Assembly: GCF_003075395.1 (NCBI RefSeq)
Contig: NZ_QDFV01000002.1
Coordinates: 784,772-848,771, forward strand
Origin: Microbacterium sp. TPD7012
GTDB lineage: Bacteria > Actinomycetota > Actinomycetes > Actinomycetales > Microbacteriaceae
Length of the DNA: 64,000 bases
Reading direction: 5' to 3'
A program made the position numbers and the translations under genes. Below the pieces are notes generated by a model. That model saw only the letters and a list, made by a program, of their open reading frames with translations. It ran no database searches and was not told where the DNA came from. Every line of letters starts with the position of its first letter. Positions within the stretch are counted from its first letter, which is position 1. This document shows, piece after piece, positions 37,310 to 45,681 of this stretch.

Positions 37310-37357
37310 GGCCCCCTTGTGCGCGACCCGGCCCGTTGAGAGCGCGCACAGGGGGCC
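37310..37357 (-). terminator. Hairpin downstream of livF
   Basis: Arms 37310-37325 (GGCCCCCTTGTGCGCG) and 37343-37357 pair almost fully around a ~17-nt loop, followed by two near-copies of GGGCCGGGTCGGCGG (37353-37386). It lies just beyond the livF stop and can end the liv operon before the HAD gene. Confidence 0.55.
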
Positions 37358-37402
37358 GGGTCGGCGGCAAGGGGGCCCGGTCGGCGGAGGACGTGGATGC
37401 CG

Positions 37403-38095
37403 TCAGCCGCCGAGGTACGCGCGGTGCAGCAGGGCGGGATCGGCGCTGAGCTCTTCCGCCGTGCCCTGGAAGGACACCCGGCCGCCCGCGACGACCACGG
37501 CCTCGCGCGCGAGACCGAGCGCGACCTGCGTGAACTGCTCCACCAGCAGCACCCCGACGCCGGAGTCCGCGATCGAGCGCACGATCGGCATGAGCCGCAG
37601 GAAGACGACCGGCGCGAGGCCGAGCGACATCTCGTCGATGAGCAGGATGCGGGGCTTCGCGGCGAAGGCGCGCGCCAGCACCACCATCTGCTGCTCTCCG
37701 CCCGAGAGCAGGGCGGTCGGCGAGTCGATGCGCTTCTCCAGCTCGGGGAACTGCGCGATCGCCGCATCCAGCTCTGCGGACGTGCGGGCGGTGAGCGAGA
37801 TGTTCTCCCGCACGGTGAGCGAGGGGAACACCGCTCTGCCCTGCTCGATGTGCACGATGCCGCGCCGTGATCGCGCGACCCGCGACAGCCTGTCGATCGG
37901 CTCGCCGTCGAGCGTGATGGTGCCGGCGGAGTGCGGGGTCACACCCGAGATCGACTCGATCAGGCTGGTCTTTCCTGCGCCGTTGGGACCGACCAGGGCC
38001 AGCACCTCGCCGCCCTCGACCCGCAGGGAGACATCGGAGATGACGGCGCCCGCCCCGCGGCTGACGCTCACGGCGTCCACGACGAGTTCGCTCAC
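37403..38095 (-). CDS. livF: ABC transporter ATP-binding protein LivF type
   Basis: 230 residues. Walker A GPNGAGKTS, signature LSGGEQQM, Walker B RILLIDEMS and the switch His region LVEQFTQ. It is one of the two ATPases of a branched-chain-type (HAAT) importer. The ATG overlaps the stop of the LivM-LivG fusion by 4 nt. It is the last gene of the liv operon. Confidence 0.93.
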   Translation of the reverse strand: MSELVVDAVSVSRGAGAVISDVSLRVEGGEVLALVGPNGAGKTSLIESISGVTPHSAGTITLDGEPIDRLSRVARSRRGIVHIEQGRAVFPSLTVRENISLTARTSAELDAAIAQFPELEKRIDSPTALLSGGEQQMVVLARAFAAKPRILLIDEMSLGLAPVVFLRLMPIVRSIADSGVGVLLVEQFTQVALGLAREAVVVAGGRVSFQGTAEELSADPALLHRAYLGG

Positions 38096-39864
38096 TTCAG
38101 CAGCTCCGTCTCTCCCATGTACGCCTTCACGACGTCGGGGTTCGCGAGGACCTCGGCCTGCGGTCCGCTGGCGAGCACGCGGCCGAAGTCCAGGACGGTC
38201 AGTGTCGGGCAGACCGAGCGCACGAGATCGAGGTCGTGCTCGATGATGATCAGCGCGATGCCGTAGCGCGCCGGAAGCTCTCGGAGCCGCGCAGCGAGGG
38301 CCAGATGCTCGTCATGCGAGAGCCCGGCAGCAGGCTCGTCGAGGATCAGCAGCCGAGGGCGCGACACCACGTTCGCGGCGACCTCGACGAGTCGTCTCGT
38401 TCCGACGTCGACGCTCGACAGGCGAGCGCGGGCCGGCGGGCATCCGAAGAACTCCAGCACCTCGTCGATGTCGGATGCCGCGAGTCGGCGTCGTGCGACG
38501 AACCGCACATAGGCGCCGATCGTGAGCGCGGGTGGGACGCGATCCTGCTGGAACGTGCGGCGCAGCCCGAGCCGTGCGCGCCGGGTGGGGGAGAGGCCTC
38601 CGAGATCCCGATCGCCGAGGAGCACGCGTCCGCCGTGCTTCGGCAGGAATCCGCTGATCGCGTCGACGAACGTCGACTTCCCTGCACCGTTCGGACCGAT
38701 CAGCCCCATGATCGACGCGGCCGGCATCACGACCGACACGTCGTCGAGCGCCTTCAGCGCGCCGAACTGCACGGTGAGCCCTTCGACCGAGAGCACGGGT
38801 GCTCCGTCGAGGGCGGCCTCATCGACCGTGGCGGTGGTCGTCGTGGTGATGGCACCGGCATCCGCTCCGGCATCCGGCGGGAGCGCCGTGAGCTCCGCGT
38901 TCGCCGCTCGTCGGTCGGCGCGCCGGTAGAACAGGTTGCGGATCCCCTGACCGAGGTTGGTCCCGCTCGTGAGTGCCTGCACGCCGAGCACGCCGAACAC
39001 CACGAATCCCCAGTCCTGCGGGATTCCCCAGCGCTTGAGCAGCTCGGGGACGAGCACCCAGAGGATGCCGCCGAAGATGGCCATGTCGATCAGGTGCGCG
39101 CCCGACATGATCGCCAGCACGTAGAGCGCGAGGGACTGCAGCGGAGTGAAGCTCGACGCGAACGGCAGCTGCACCTGACCGGCCAGCAGACCCCCGGCGA
39201 CGCCGCCCAGCGCGGCCGAGACCGCGAACGCCGTGAGTTTCGCGATCTGCACGCTCTGGCCCGCGGCGGCGGTGCCGCGCTCGGAGAAAGCGACGGCCTT
39301 CCAGCTCGATCCCCAGCGTCCGCGCTGGAGGAAGAAGACTCCGAGCGCGCAGAGTGCGAGCACGACGATCGAGAGGAAGAAGAACTGCCGATCGTCGGAG
39401 AACATCGTGGGGCGCTCGATCGCGGTGCCGTCGGCGGAGCCGGGGAACTGGATCTGCACGAGGGTGACGTCGGCCGCTGCCGCGAAGCCGAGTGTGACGA
39501 CCGCGAGATTCACGCCGCGGAGGCGGAGTGCGGGGAGTCCGACGAGCACGCCGACGAGCCCTGCGGCGATGCCGCCGAGCACGAGCCAGACGATGAATCC
39601 GCCCGGTGCCTGCAGCACGTTGAGCAGCGAGACGATCCACGCGCCGACGGCTGCGAACGTGAGCTGGCACAGCGCGATCATGCCGGCGGACCCGGTCACG
39701 ATGCCGAGACCGAGGATCGCGATGGCGGCGATCACGGCGCTGATGGCGAGGAACACGAAATAGCCCGGCAGGGCCGCGCTCAGGATCGCGCCGGCCCCGA
39801 TGCCCGCGAGGGCGATCGCGAACGGCCAGGTGATCCGGAACCAGGGACGGTCAGCGAGCGGCAT
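38092..39864 (-). CDS. Fused LivM permease-LivG ATPase of a branched-chain-type ABC importer
   Basis: 590 residues with two domains. Residues ~1-320 form a LivM-like permease with multiple hydrophobic helices and the family loop LRLRGVNLAVVTLGFAAA. Residues ~355-590 form a LivG-like ATPase with Walker A GPNGAGKST, RRTFQQDR in the LivG position, and Walker B RLLILDEPAAGL followed by IIIEHD. A Thr/Ala-rich linker joins them. It overlaps livH by 14 nt. Such LivMG fusions occur in some bacteria; here it is a single uninterrupted frame. Confidence 0.93.
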   Translation of the reverse strand: MPLADRPWFRITWPFAIALAGIGAGAILSAALPGYFVFLAISAVIAAIAILGLGIVTGSAGMIALCQLTFAAVGAWIVSLLNVLQAPGGFIVWLVLGGIAAGLVGVLVGLPALRLRGVNLAVVTLGFAAAADVTLVQIQFPGSADGTAIERPTMFSDDRQFFFLSIVVLALCALGVFFLQRGRWGSSWKAVAFSERGTAAAGQSVQIAKLTAFAVSAALGGVAGGLLAGQVQLPFASSFTPLQSLALYVLAIMSGAHLIDMAIFGGILWVLVPELLKRWGIPQDWGFVVFGVLGVQALTSGTNLGQGIRNLFYRRADRRAANAELTALPPDAGADAGAITTTTTATVDEAALDGAPVLSVEGLTVQFGALKALDDVSVVMPAASIMGLIGPNGAGKSTFVDAISGFLPKHGGRVLLGDRDLGGLSPTRRARLGLRRTFQQDRVPPALTIGAYVRFVARRRLAASDIDEVLEFFGCPPARARLSSVDVGTRRLVEVAANVVSRPRLLILDEPAAGLSHDEHLALAARLRELPARYGIALIIIEHDLDLVRSVCPTLTVLDFGRVLASGPQAEVLANPDVVKAYMGETELLK

Positions 39865-40711
39865 CCCACACCTCCTTGCGCTGGGTCCAGAGGAGAAGGA
39901 CGACGATGAACAGGAACGGGAGGAAGTTGCGCACGAGCGCGACCTCGTCGATCTGGGCGACCAGGCCGCCGAGCACGCCGAGCACGACGCCGCCGATCAC
40001 CGCGAGGTCGAGACGCCGGAACCCGCCGAGCAGGGCGGCAGCGGCCGCGGGGACGATGAGCATCGCGAGGCTCGTCGCGTCGTTCGACTGCGACGGGGCC
40101 ACGATGATGATAGCGATCGCGCTGATCACGCCGGTCACGAACCAGACCGCGATCGACAGCGGACGCGAACGGATGCCGAGCAGCTCCGCCGTCGTCGGCC
40201 GCTCCGAGAGGGCACGGAGCTGCGTGCCCACTCTGGTGCGACGAAGCACGATCCGCACCACGACGGCGGTGACGATCGCCATCGCCACGGTCGCGACCGT
40301 GACCTGGCTGACCACGACGCCGCCGAACGAGAAGGCGGGCCCGGCGATGATCGGTGTGAACGGCTGGGGCTTGTTGCCGAACAGGATGAACGACATGGAG
40401 ATCAGCAGGAGCAGCGGCCCGACCGTCATCGCGGAGCGTGTGGTGGTCGAGGCCTCGGAGAGCCAGGTCGCCGCGATGAAGCCGATCGCTGCGGCGAGCA
40501 GCCCCGCGACCAGCACACCGAGCACCGACCCGAGCCAGATGGGCAGCCCGATCTCGCGGACGAACCACACCGCCGTGAACGCGCCGAACATCCCGGTCGC
40601 GGCCTGCGCGAAGTTCACCACGCGGACGAGGCGTGACATCAGCGTCAGGCATCCGCCGAGGACGGCGTAGAGTCCGCCGGCGGCGAGGCCGGCGATCGCG
40701 CCTTGCAGCAT
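39851..40711 (-). CDS. livH: ABC transporter permease LivH type
   Basis: 286 residues with about 8 hydrophobic segments, beginning MLQGAIAGLAAGGLYAVLGG, the normal LivH start. It pairs with the LivM half of the fusion protein to form the membrane channel. It is downstream of livK, from which it is separated by 108 nt containing a repeat-derived hairpin. Confidence 0.92.
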   Translation of the reverse strand: MLQGAIAGLAAGGLYAVLGGCLTLMSRLVRVVNFAQAATGMFGAFTAVWFVREIGLPIWLGSVLGVLVAGLLAAAIGFIAATWLSEASTTTRSAMTVGPLLLLISMSFILFGNKPQPFTPIIAGPAFSFGGVVVSQVTVATVAMAIVTAVVVRIVLRRTRVGTQLRALSERPTTAELLGIRSRPLSIAVWFVTGVISAIAIIIVAPSQSNDATSLAMLIVPAAAAALLGGFRRLDLAVIGGVVLGVLGGLVAQIDEVALVRNFLPFLFIVVLLLWTQRKEVWDAAR

Positions 40712-40740
40712 GAGGCGTCCTTTCTGATCTGAGGGGGAGG

Positions 40741-40807
40741 GGCCCTTCGACAGGCTCAGGGACCGGGGGTGCTTCCGGTCCCTGAGCGAGCGAAGCGAGA
40801 CGAAGGG
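40741..40807. repeat. Two opposed dispersed repeats forming a hairpin between livK and livH
   Basis: Copy 4 (40741-40766, CCCTTCGACAGGCTCAGGG core) faces a variant copy (40775-40807, GTCCCTGAGCGAGCGAAGCG core). CTCAGGGACCGG at 40755-40766 and CCGGTCCCTGAG at 40775-40786 form a perfect 12-bp stem with an 8-nt loop, and the outer ends (CCCTTCG/CGAAGGG) can also pair. Confidence 0.8.
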
Positions 40808-40819
40808 CGTGAAGGGTGT

Positions 40820-41986
40820 CTATTCGCCGATGCGCAGCCAGTCGTCGGCGACCTGCTCCCAGGCGTTCGTGCCGGACTTCAGGATGATCGGCCACCCCGC
40901 GGTGTTCTGGGTGCCGAACGCGTACGGTGTTCCCACCATCGGGTTCTCGATCGGGTCCATGGCCTTGAGGGCCTCGGAGACGCTCTCGCGCGTGATGTCG
41001 CCGTCGATGCCCTCGAGCACCTCGATGAAGTACGTCGCGGCCAGGTACCCACCCTGGCTGAACGAGGTGAGCGGGATGTCGTTCGCCTCCATCAGCTCCC
41101 GCCAGTCGGCGTTGATCTCGCTGTCGTCGGTGAACGGGTAGAACTCCGCGGGCACGTAGATCCCGGCACCGGCGTCGTCGATCGCATCGGCGAAATTCTC
41201 GCTGTAGACGCTCGTCAGGTAGAGCCAGGTCACGTCGTCCCAGCCCTGCGCGTTGGCCGCCTTGACCTGACCGATCGCGTCGGGTTCGACCGGGTTGATC
41301 GCCAGCGCCTTGCAGCCCTGGTCCCGTGCCTTGACGATGTAGGGCGTGTAATCCGAGGCGCCGTATGGCACGGTGTCGTCGACGTACTTCGGCTCCTTGC
41401 CGGTGATCTCCGTCCACTTGTCGATCGCGGCCTGGTAGGTCGGGCGCGTGGAGCCGGCGATCTCGAGCAGGATGCAGATGTCGTCCAGACCGAGCACCTC
41501 CGATCCGTACTGCAGCGTGAGGGTCATGTCGTTGAACGGCCCCACGTTCGCCGGTGAGATGCTCTCGCTGGCGAAGCATCCGGTGTCGACGCCGATGCCG
41601 GGCATCGAGAGGATCCCCTCCTGCTCGTAGTACTTGGCGTTGATCTCGCACTCGATGAGGCTGGCCGAGCCGACGAGAGCGACGGCGCCGTCGCTGCCCA
41701 CCAGTTCGCGAGCGGATGCCGTGGCGGTCGCGGGGTCGCCCTTGTCATCGAGGGTCTTGTACTCGATCGTGCGACCATCGAGCCCTCCGGCCTCGTTGAA
41801 GGCGTCGAAGACGGCGGCTGCCGCCTGCGATGCCTCGGGGAACGTCGCCGGTCCGCTGATCGTGTTGACGGAGCCGACGACGATCGGGGCGCCGTCGCCT
41901 CCGCCGCCGTCCCCGCCGGCGCAGCCGGCCAGGGTGAGGGCTGCCACGGCGAGGAGCGCCGCGGTGCCGGATGCTCGTCTGTTCAT
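40820..41986 (-). CDS. livK: Branched-chain-type ABC transporter substrate-binding lipoprotein
   Basis: 388 residues. A lipoprotein signal ends in ALTLAGC, so the mature protein is anchored outside the membrane. It is followed by a Gly/Asp spacer and the Peripla_BP_6 fold (IVVGSVNTISGPATFPEASQ ... VALVGSASLIECEIN, quoted as two runs). HAAT binding proteins recognise amino acids, amides and also aromatic acids, so the ligand is open. It is downstream of MoaF and a SnoaL-like gene on the same strand. Confidence 0.9.
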   Translation of the reverse strand: MNRRASGTAALLAVAALTLAGCAGGDGGGGDGAPIVVGSVNTISGPATFPEASQAAAAVFDAFNEAGGLDGRTIEYKTLDDKGDPATATASARELVGSDGAVALVGSASLIECEINAKYYEQEGILSMPGIGVDTGCFASESISPANVGPFNDMTLTLQYGSEVLGLDDICILLEIAGSTRPTYQAAIDKWTEITGKEPKYVDDTVPYGASDYTPYIVKARDQGCKALAINPVEPDAIGQVKAANAQGWDDVTWLYLTSVYSENFADAIDDAGAGIYVPAEFYPFTDDSEINADWRELMEANDIPLTSFSQGGYLAATYFIEVLEGIDGDITRESVSEALKAMDPIENPMVGTPYAFGTQNTAGWPIILKSGTNAWEQVADDWLRIGE

Positions 41987-42035
41987 GTGCTTCCTGCCTC
42001 TCGTGTGTTCGGGTCGTGCGGTGTCGTGCTGCGGC

Positions 42036-42452
42036 TCAGGCCGGGGTCCCTGAGCCTGTCGACGGGTCGCGCAGCGCGCGGCTGACCATCTCGGTGTCGG
42101 TGAACTGCTCGAAGGCGACGACCTCGGCGTCCTTCAGGCGCCAGACGTGCGCGACGCGAGCGGCGAAGAACCGTCCGGTGGCCCTGTTGGTGCCGGAGTA
42201 CGTGCCGATGCCGACCACGACGTCTCCGCCGTCGATGACCTCGTCGATCGCCACGGTGTAGTCGTCCCAGTCCTCCTGGAGGCGGGCGAAGACGTTCGCG
42301 GCGACGGCATCCGGTCCGACGTAGGTGCCGGCGTACGGGAATCCGGCGGCCTCGGTCCACCGGATGTCCGCTGCGAACGGCGCGAGCATGCCGTCGAGGT
42401 CGCCCCGGTCGCTGGCGGCGTAGTGGCCGCGGATGATGTCTGCGTTGCTCAT
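42036..42452 (-). CDS. SnoaL/NTF2-like protein
   Basis: 138 residues of the NTF2-like cone fold: NADIIRGHYAASDRGDLDGM at the start and GRFFAARVAHVWRLKDAEVV in the central strands. Such proteins act as small cyclases, isomerases or hydrolases, or as binding proteins. The last ~12 residues (RDPSTGSGTPA) are encoded by dispersed repeat copy 5, so the native C-terminus was altered. It lies 48 nt after MoaF 2 and 49 nt before livK. Substrate unknown. Confidence 0.8.
   Translation of the reverse strand: MSNADIIRGHYAASDRGDLDGMLAPFAADIRWTEAAGFPYAGTYVGPDAVAANVFARLQEDWDDYTVAIDEVIDGGDVVVGIGTYSGTNRATGRFFAARVAHVWRLKDAEVVAFEQFTDTEMVSRALRDPSTGSGTPA
42043..42066. repeat. Dispersed short repeat, copy 5 (3' end of the SnoaL-like gene)
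   Basis: CCCTGAGCCTGTCGACGGG with flanking GGGGT. It encodes the last residues of the SnoaL-like protein. Confidence 0.75.
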
Positions 42453-42475
42453 ATGCGCTCTCCTCGATCTCTTCC

Positions 42476-42500
42476 GGGTTCCTGAGCCTGTCGAAGGGGG
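42476..42500. repeat. Dispersed short repeat, copy 6 (between MoaF 2 and the SnoaL-like gene)
   Basis: GTTCCTGAGCCTGTCGAAGG with flanking G residues, ending directly at the MoaF 2 stop codon. Confidence 0.75.
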
Positions 42501-43289
42501 TCAGACCGGCTGGGCGTCGGGATAGGCGACGGAGCCGAGCGGGTAGATGTGACCACCGCCCCGGGAGTGCTCGGCCCGGCCTTCGCCGTTGAGTCCGAGG
42601 AAGATGCCCGTGGTCATCAGCTGGTAGCCGAGGTCGTGCAGCCAGACGCTCGCCACGGCGATGCGGAACTCGCGGAAGCAGAACAGGTACAGTCCGTCGG
42701 CGAACTTCCACACGGTCGACAGATCCATGTCGCCGTGACCGCGCTGCACGCCCTCCAGGCACTGCCACGCGTATCGCGTGCTCGACACGTAGACGTGCTC
42801 GTACAGGTGGTGCGGGCTGTAGCGGTAGACGTTGCGCTTGCCGATGAGGTCGCGGCTCGGGCCGGGGACCTCGCCCGTCGCCTCGCCGGCGTCGGTCGTC
42901 GCGGCCCAGAACTCCTGTCCGACCTGCGGGACGCCCTCCACGGCCTCCGCCGCGATGCGGGAGCGGATGACGGTCGCGCGGTGCGTCGTCGTCGAGTAGA
43001 CGACCGTCAGCGCCTCGCGCTCGCGGCTCTCCAGGGGGATGTTGACGAACACGACGTCGTCGCGCACGGCGACGGCATCGTAGGGATCGGTGCCGGAGGC
43101 ATCGAATCCGGTCCAGGTGACGGCGATGGAGTCGAAGCTCAGGGACAGCGCGGAGCCGTCGTCGAGGCTGAGGGCGAGCGCGGTGCCGGCCAAGGACACG
43201 TTCGGAAGCCGGAAGGTGTCGATCCCCGCCGCGAACTCGTCGTAGGTGCGCCACTCGTCGAGCGCCGGATCGAGGGAGGTGTCGGTCAT
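42501..43289 (-). CDS. MoaF-family protein 2
   Basis: 262 residues. The family signature is in the C-terminal half: LIGKRNVYRYSPHHLYEHVY, SSTRYAWQCLEGVQRGHGD and LYLFCFREFRIAVASVW. It is a distant paralogue of the protein at 32413. The function is unknown. I chose the ATG at 43289 with AGGA upstream; a longer frame to 43343 would run through a perfect palindrome. It is the first gene after the AraC-type regulator and probably heads the MoaF-SnoaL-liv operon. Confidence 0.82.
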   Translation of the reverse strand: MTDTSLDPALDEWRTYDEFAAGIDTFRLPNVSLAGTALALSLDDGSALSLSFDSIAVTWTGFDASGTDPYDAVAVRDDVVFVNIPLESREREALTVVYSTTTHRATVIRSRIAAEAVEGVPQVGQEFWAATTDAGEATGEVPGPSRDLIGKRNVYRYSPHHLYEHVYVSSTRYAWQCLEGVQRGHGDMDLSTVWKFADGLYLFCFREFRIAVASVWLHDLGYQLMTTGIFLGLNGEGRAEHSRGGGHIYPLGSVAYPDAQPV

Positions 43290-43312
43290 GGAGGTCCTGA
43301 CATCGCACGTGG

Positions 43313-43330
43313 CGGAGCATCGATGCTCCG
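43313..43330. promoter_or_regulatory. Perfect 18-bp palindrome upstream of MoaF 2
   Basis: CGGAGCATCGATGCTCCG, centred about 32 nt before the MoaF 2 start codon in the 173-nt gap to the AraC-type gene. It is a strong operator candidate or a leader hairpin. Confidence 0.55.
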
Positions 43331-43462
43331 GGCGCCGCGTCATCGCGGTGCGCTTGCCTCATGCTCAGCCGCGGCGCGGCATCCGCTCAAGAGCGGGGGC
43401 ACCATCGCGCGCCGAGAGTCAACCGGCGTGCCCTCCCGGGCAAGGACCCGCGATCGGCGGCG

Positions 43463-44428
43463 TCAGTGCGCGGCGCGGTACTCGCTCGGGGAGACCCCGA
43501 ATGCCGCCTTGAACGCGCGGCTGAAGTGCGCGGCATCCACGAAGCCCCAGCGGGCCGCGATCGCGGCGACGGGGCGGTCGGCGAGCATCGGGTCGAGCAG
43601 ATCGCGTCGGCACTGCTCGAGGCGACGGGTGCGGATCCACGTCGAGACGGTGACCCCCTGCTCCTGGAAGAGCCCGTGCAGGTGACGCGTGGAGATGAAA
43701 TGAGCCGCGGCGATCGTCGCAGGGCCGAGATCGGTCGACGCCAGGTTGCGGTCGATGTACGAGCGGATGCGCTGCACGAGCGCGCGATGCGGGTCGGCGG
43801 AGACCTCGTCGAGTCCGAGCTCGCGCGTGAACACGGTCGTCACGAGGTCGAGGGCGCTGTGCGCGAGGCGGGCGCCCGTGGTGCCGGCGAGCTGGTCGAG
43901 GTTTCCGGCGAGTTGCGTCAGATACGGCACGACCATGCCGCCGAGGCCCTCCTGGCCGGAGATCCGGACCGCGGTGAGCTGGCCGATCATGTCGGACGGC
44001 AGACTGATCAGGTGCTTCGGGAACATCACGACCATCGTGCGGAAGTCCTGGTCGAAGACGAGGGAGTACGGGCGATCCGTGTCGTACACGGCGAGGTCCC
44101 CGGGGTGCAGCACGGCCTCGCGGTCGTCCTGGATGAGCAGGCCGGTGCCGGCGAGCATCAGGCTCACCTTGAAGTAGGAGCGGTCGCCGCGGGCGATCAG
44201 CTCGGGCGTGCGCTCGACGACGTGCGACGTCGCACGCACCTCCGTCACGTGCACCTCATCGACGGACGCGCCGCGGATGACGCCGCGGAAGTGATCGGGG
44301 CCGTCGCTGGACACCTGCAGAGGGACGAAGGACTGGGAGACGGCAGCGCGGAACTCGCTGATGTTGCGCGCGATGAGCGACGACACCGACTCGGCAGGGG
44401 CGACGGGGGCAGCGAATGCACCGTTCAT
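43463..44428 (-). CDS. AraC-family regulator (FeaR/NphR-like)
   Basis: 321 residues. The N-terminal ~180 residues resemble the AraC-binding-like sensor domain of FeaR and related regulators (GDRSYFKVSLMLAGTGLLIQ, DLAVYDTDRPYSLVF). The C-terminal double helix-turn-helix has RHLHGLFQEQGVTVSTWIR and AARWGFVDAAHFSRAFK. FeaR activates amine oxidase and aldehyde dehydrogenase genes in E. coli. This one lies upstream of and in line with the MoaF-SnoaL-liv operon. The ATG follows GAGGTGATC. Direct target genes are inferred. Confidence 0.85.
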   Translation of the reverse strand: MNGAFAAPVAPAESVSSLIARNISEFRAAVSQSFVPLQVSSDGPDHFRGVIRGASVDEVHVTEVRATSHVVERTPELIARGDRSYFKVSLMLAGTGLLIQDDREAVLHPGDLAVYDTDRPYSLVFDQDFRTMVVMFPKHLISLPSDMIGQLTAVRISGQEGLGGMVVPYLTQLAGNLDQLAGTTGARLAHSALDLVTTVFTRELGLDEVSADPHRALVQRIRSYIDRNLASTDLGPATIAAAHFISTRHLHGLFQEQGVTVSTWIRTRRLEQCRRDLLDPMLADRPVAAIAARWGFVDAAHFSRAFKAAFGVSPSEYRAAH

Positions 44429-44542
44429 GACTGATCACCTCGGGATGGTGGAACGACGACGTTGTATACGATCCGTTCCGCGATGTTATCACCGGCGGCG
44501 GCCGCACAGCACTGCTCCTAGGATGTGACCGGAGGATGGACG

Positions 44543-45664
44543 ATGAAAGCTCTCGGTGACAGGATCCTGCTCGTCCTGCGGCAGGTGCGGGGAGCGGACA
44601 GATCGGATGCCGTCTTCGAGGCGACGGCGCTCATCGTGGGCGCGGCCTTCCTGGTGCTGGGCTTCGCGATCGGACTGCCGGTCTTCTGGGGTCGTGAGCT
44701 CGCGATCAGCGGCTCCGGCTCCATCGGCGTCTTCGCGGCGGTCGGGGGAGCCGTCACGGCGGTCATCGCCTTCGTGGTGGGACGCCTGGCGGTGCGGCCG
44801 GCGGAGCCGGACGCCGACGGGCTTCGCGACGGCTTCAGCGTGCCGGGTGACCGGCTGCGGTGGTACGACCTCGTCGCGATCGCCTTCGCCCACGCGGCGA
44901 TCGCCTACCTCGGCTGGATCGGGATCGCCGAGCTGCTCGAGCGGAGCTTCACGGATGCCCCGGTGTTCGCGTTCCCCGGCGCGGTGCTCGTGGCCGTGGC
45001 CTTCGCCCTGACCGGCTACGTCTCCTTCCTCAGCGCCGTCGCGCTCACGCCGACGGTCCTGTCTCTCGTGCTCGCGGTGTTCCTCGTCGTCGGCGCCTTC
45101 GCCAGCATGCTCGCGTCGAGCGATCCGCACTGGTGGCGCGACAACCTCTCGGCGCTCGGGATGAGCACCAACAGCGCCTCACTCGCCTTCAACATCACGC
45201 TCATCATCGCCGGCGTCATGGTGACGACGATCTCGCGCTACGCCACGGCCGGCCTGCCGGCATCGGATCCGATCGACCGCCGCGGCCGGTTCGTCGTTCG
45301 GGGAGGCCTGATCCTGCTGGGCGTCTTCCTCGCGTGCGTGGGAATCTTCCCCGTCGACGAGTTCTTCCTCGTGCACAACACGGTGGCGACCGGCATGACG
45401 GTGGTGTTCGCGGTGGTCGTGGTCGGGCTCCCGTGGTTCCTGCGCAGCATCCCCCGCGTCTTCGTCGTCTTCGGCTGGGTGTACGTGCTGGTCATCGTGC
45501 TGCTGGCGGTGTTCTTCGTGATCGGCTACTACAACCTCACGGCGGTGGAGCTCATTGCGGCCGTGCTGATCTTCAGCTGGATCATCGTGTTCCTGCGCAC
45601 GGCGAGCTCGACCGGGTCGCCCCGGACCCCCGCCCCCGCTCCTGAAGCGGCGTCGGCGCACTGA
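44543..45664 (+). CDS. DUF998-type multipass membrane protein
   Basis: 373 residues with about 9-10 hydrophobic helices. The segment SSDPHWWRDNLSALGMSTNS followed by two-helix units fits DUF998-family membrane proteins. No catalytic motif is seen and the function is unknown. I chose the ATG at 44543, which has GGAGG 7 nt upstream, over a GTG at 44525. It stands alone between the AraC-type gene (divergent, 114 nt) and a convergent RpiR gene. Confidence 0.72.
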   Translation: MKALGDRILLVLRQVRGADRSDAVFEATALIVGAAFLVLGFAIGLPVFWGRELAISGSGSIGVFAAVGGAVTAVIAFVVGRLAVRPAEPDADGLRDGFSVPGDRLRWYDLVAIAFAHAAIAYLGWIGIAELLERSFTDAPVFAFPGAVLVAVAFALTGYVSFLSAVALTPTVLSLVLAVFLVVGAFASMLASSDPHWWRDNLSALGMSTNSASLAFNITLIIAGVMVTTISRYATAGLPASDPIDRRGRFVVRGGLILLGVFLACVGIFPVDEFFLVHNTVATGMTVVFAVVVVGLPWFLRSIPRVFVVFGWVYVLVIVLLAVFFVIGYYNLTAVELIAAVLIFSWIIVFLRTASSTGSPRTPAPAPEAASAH

Positions 45665-45681
45665 CGGCGCCGCGGCCGACG

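Noticed and set aside
37353..37386. CRISPR-like or tandem repeat at the livF terminator
   Set aside because: Only two imperfect 15-nt copies with no spacer structure; better explained as part of the terminator region.
40712..40819. A small RNA gene between livK and livH
   Set aside because: The structure is fully explained by two opposed dispersed repeats; no separate promoter is evident.
44525..44542. GTG at 44525 as the start of the DUF998 gene
   Set aside because: The ATG at 44543 has a GGAGG at proper spacing, and the extra six residues add nothing recognisable.
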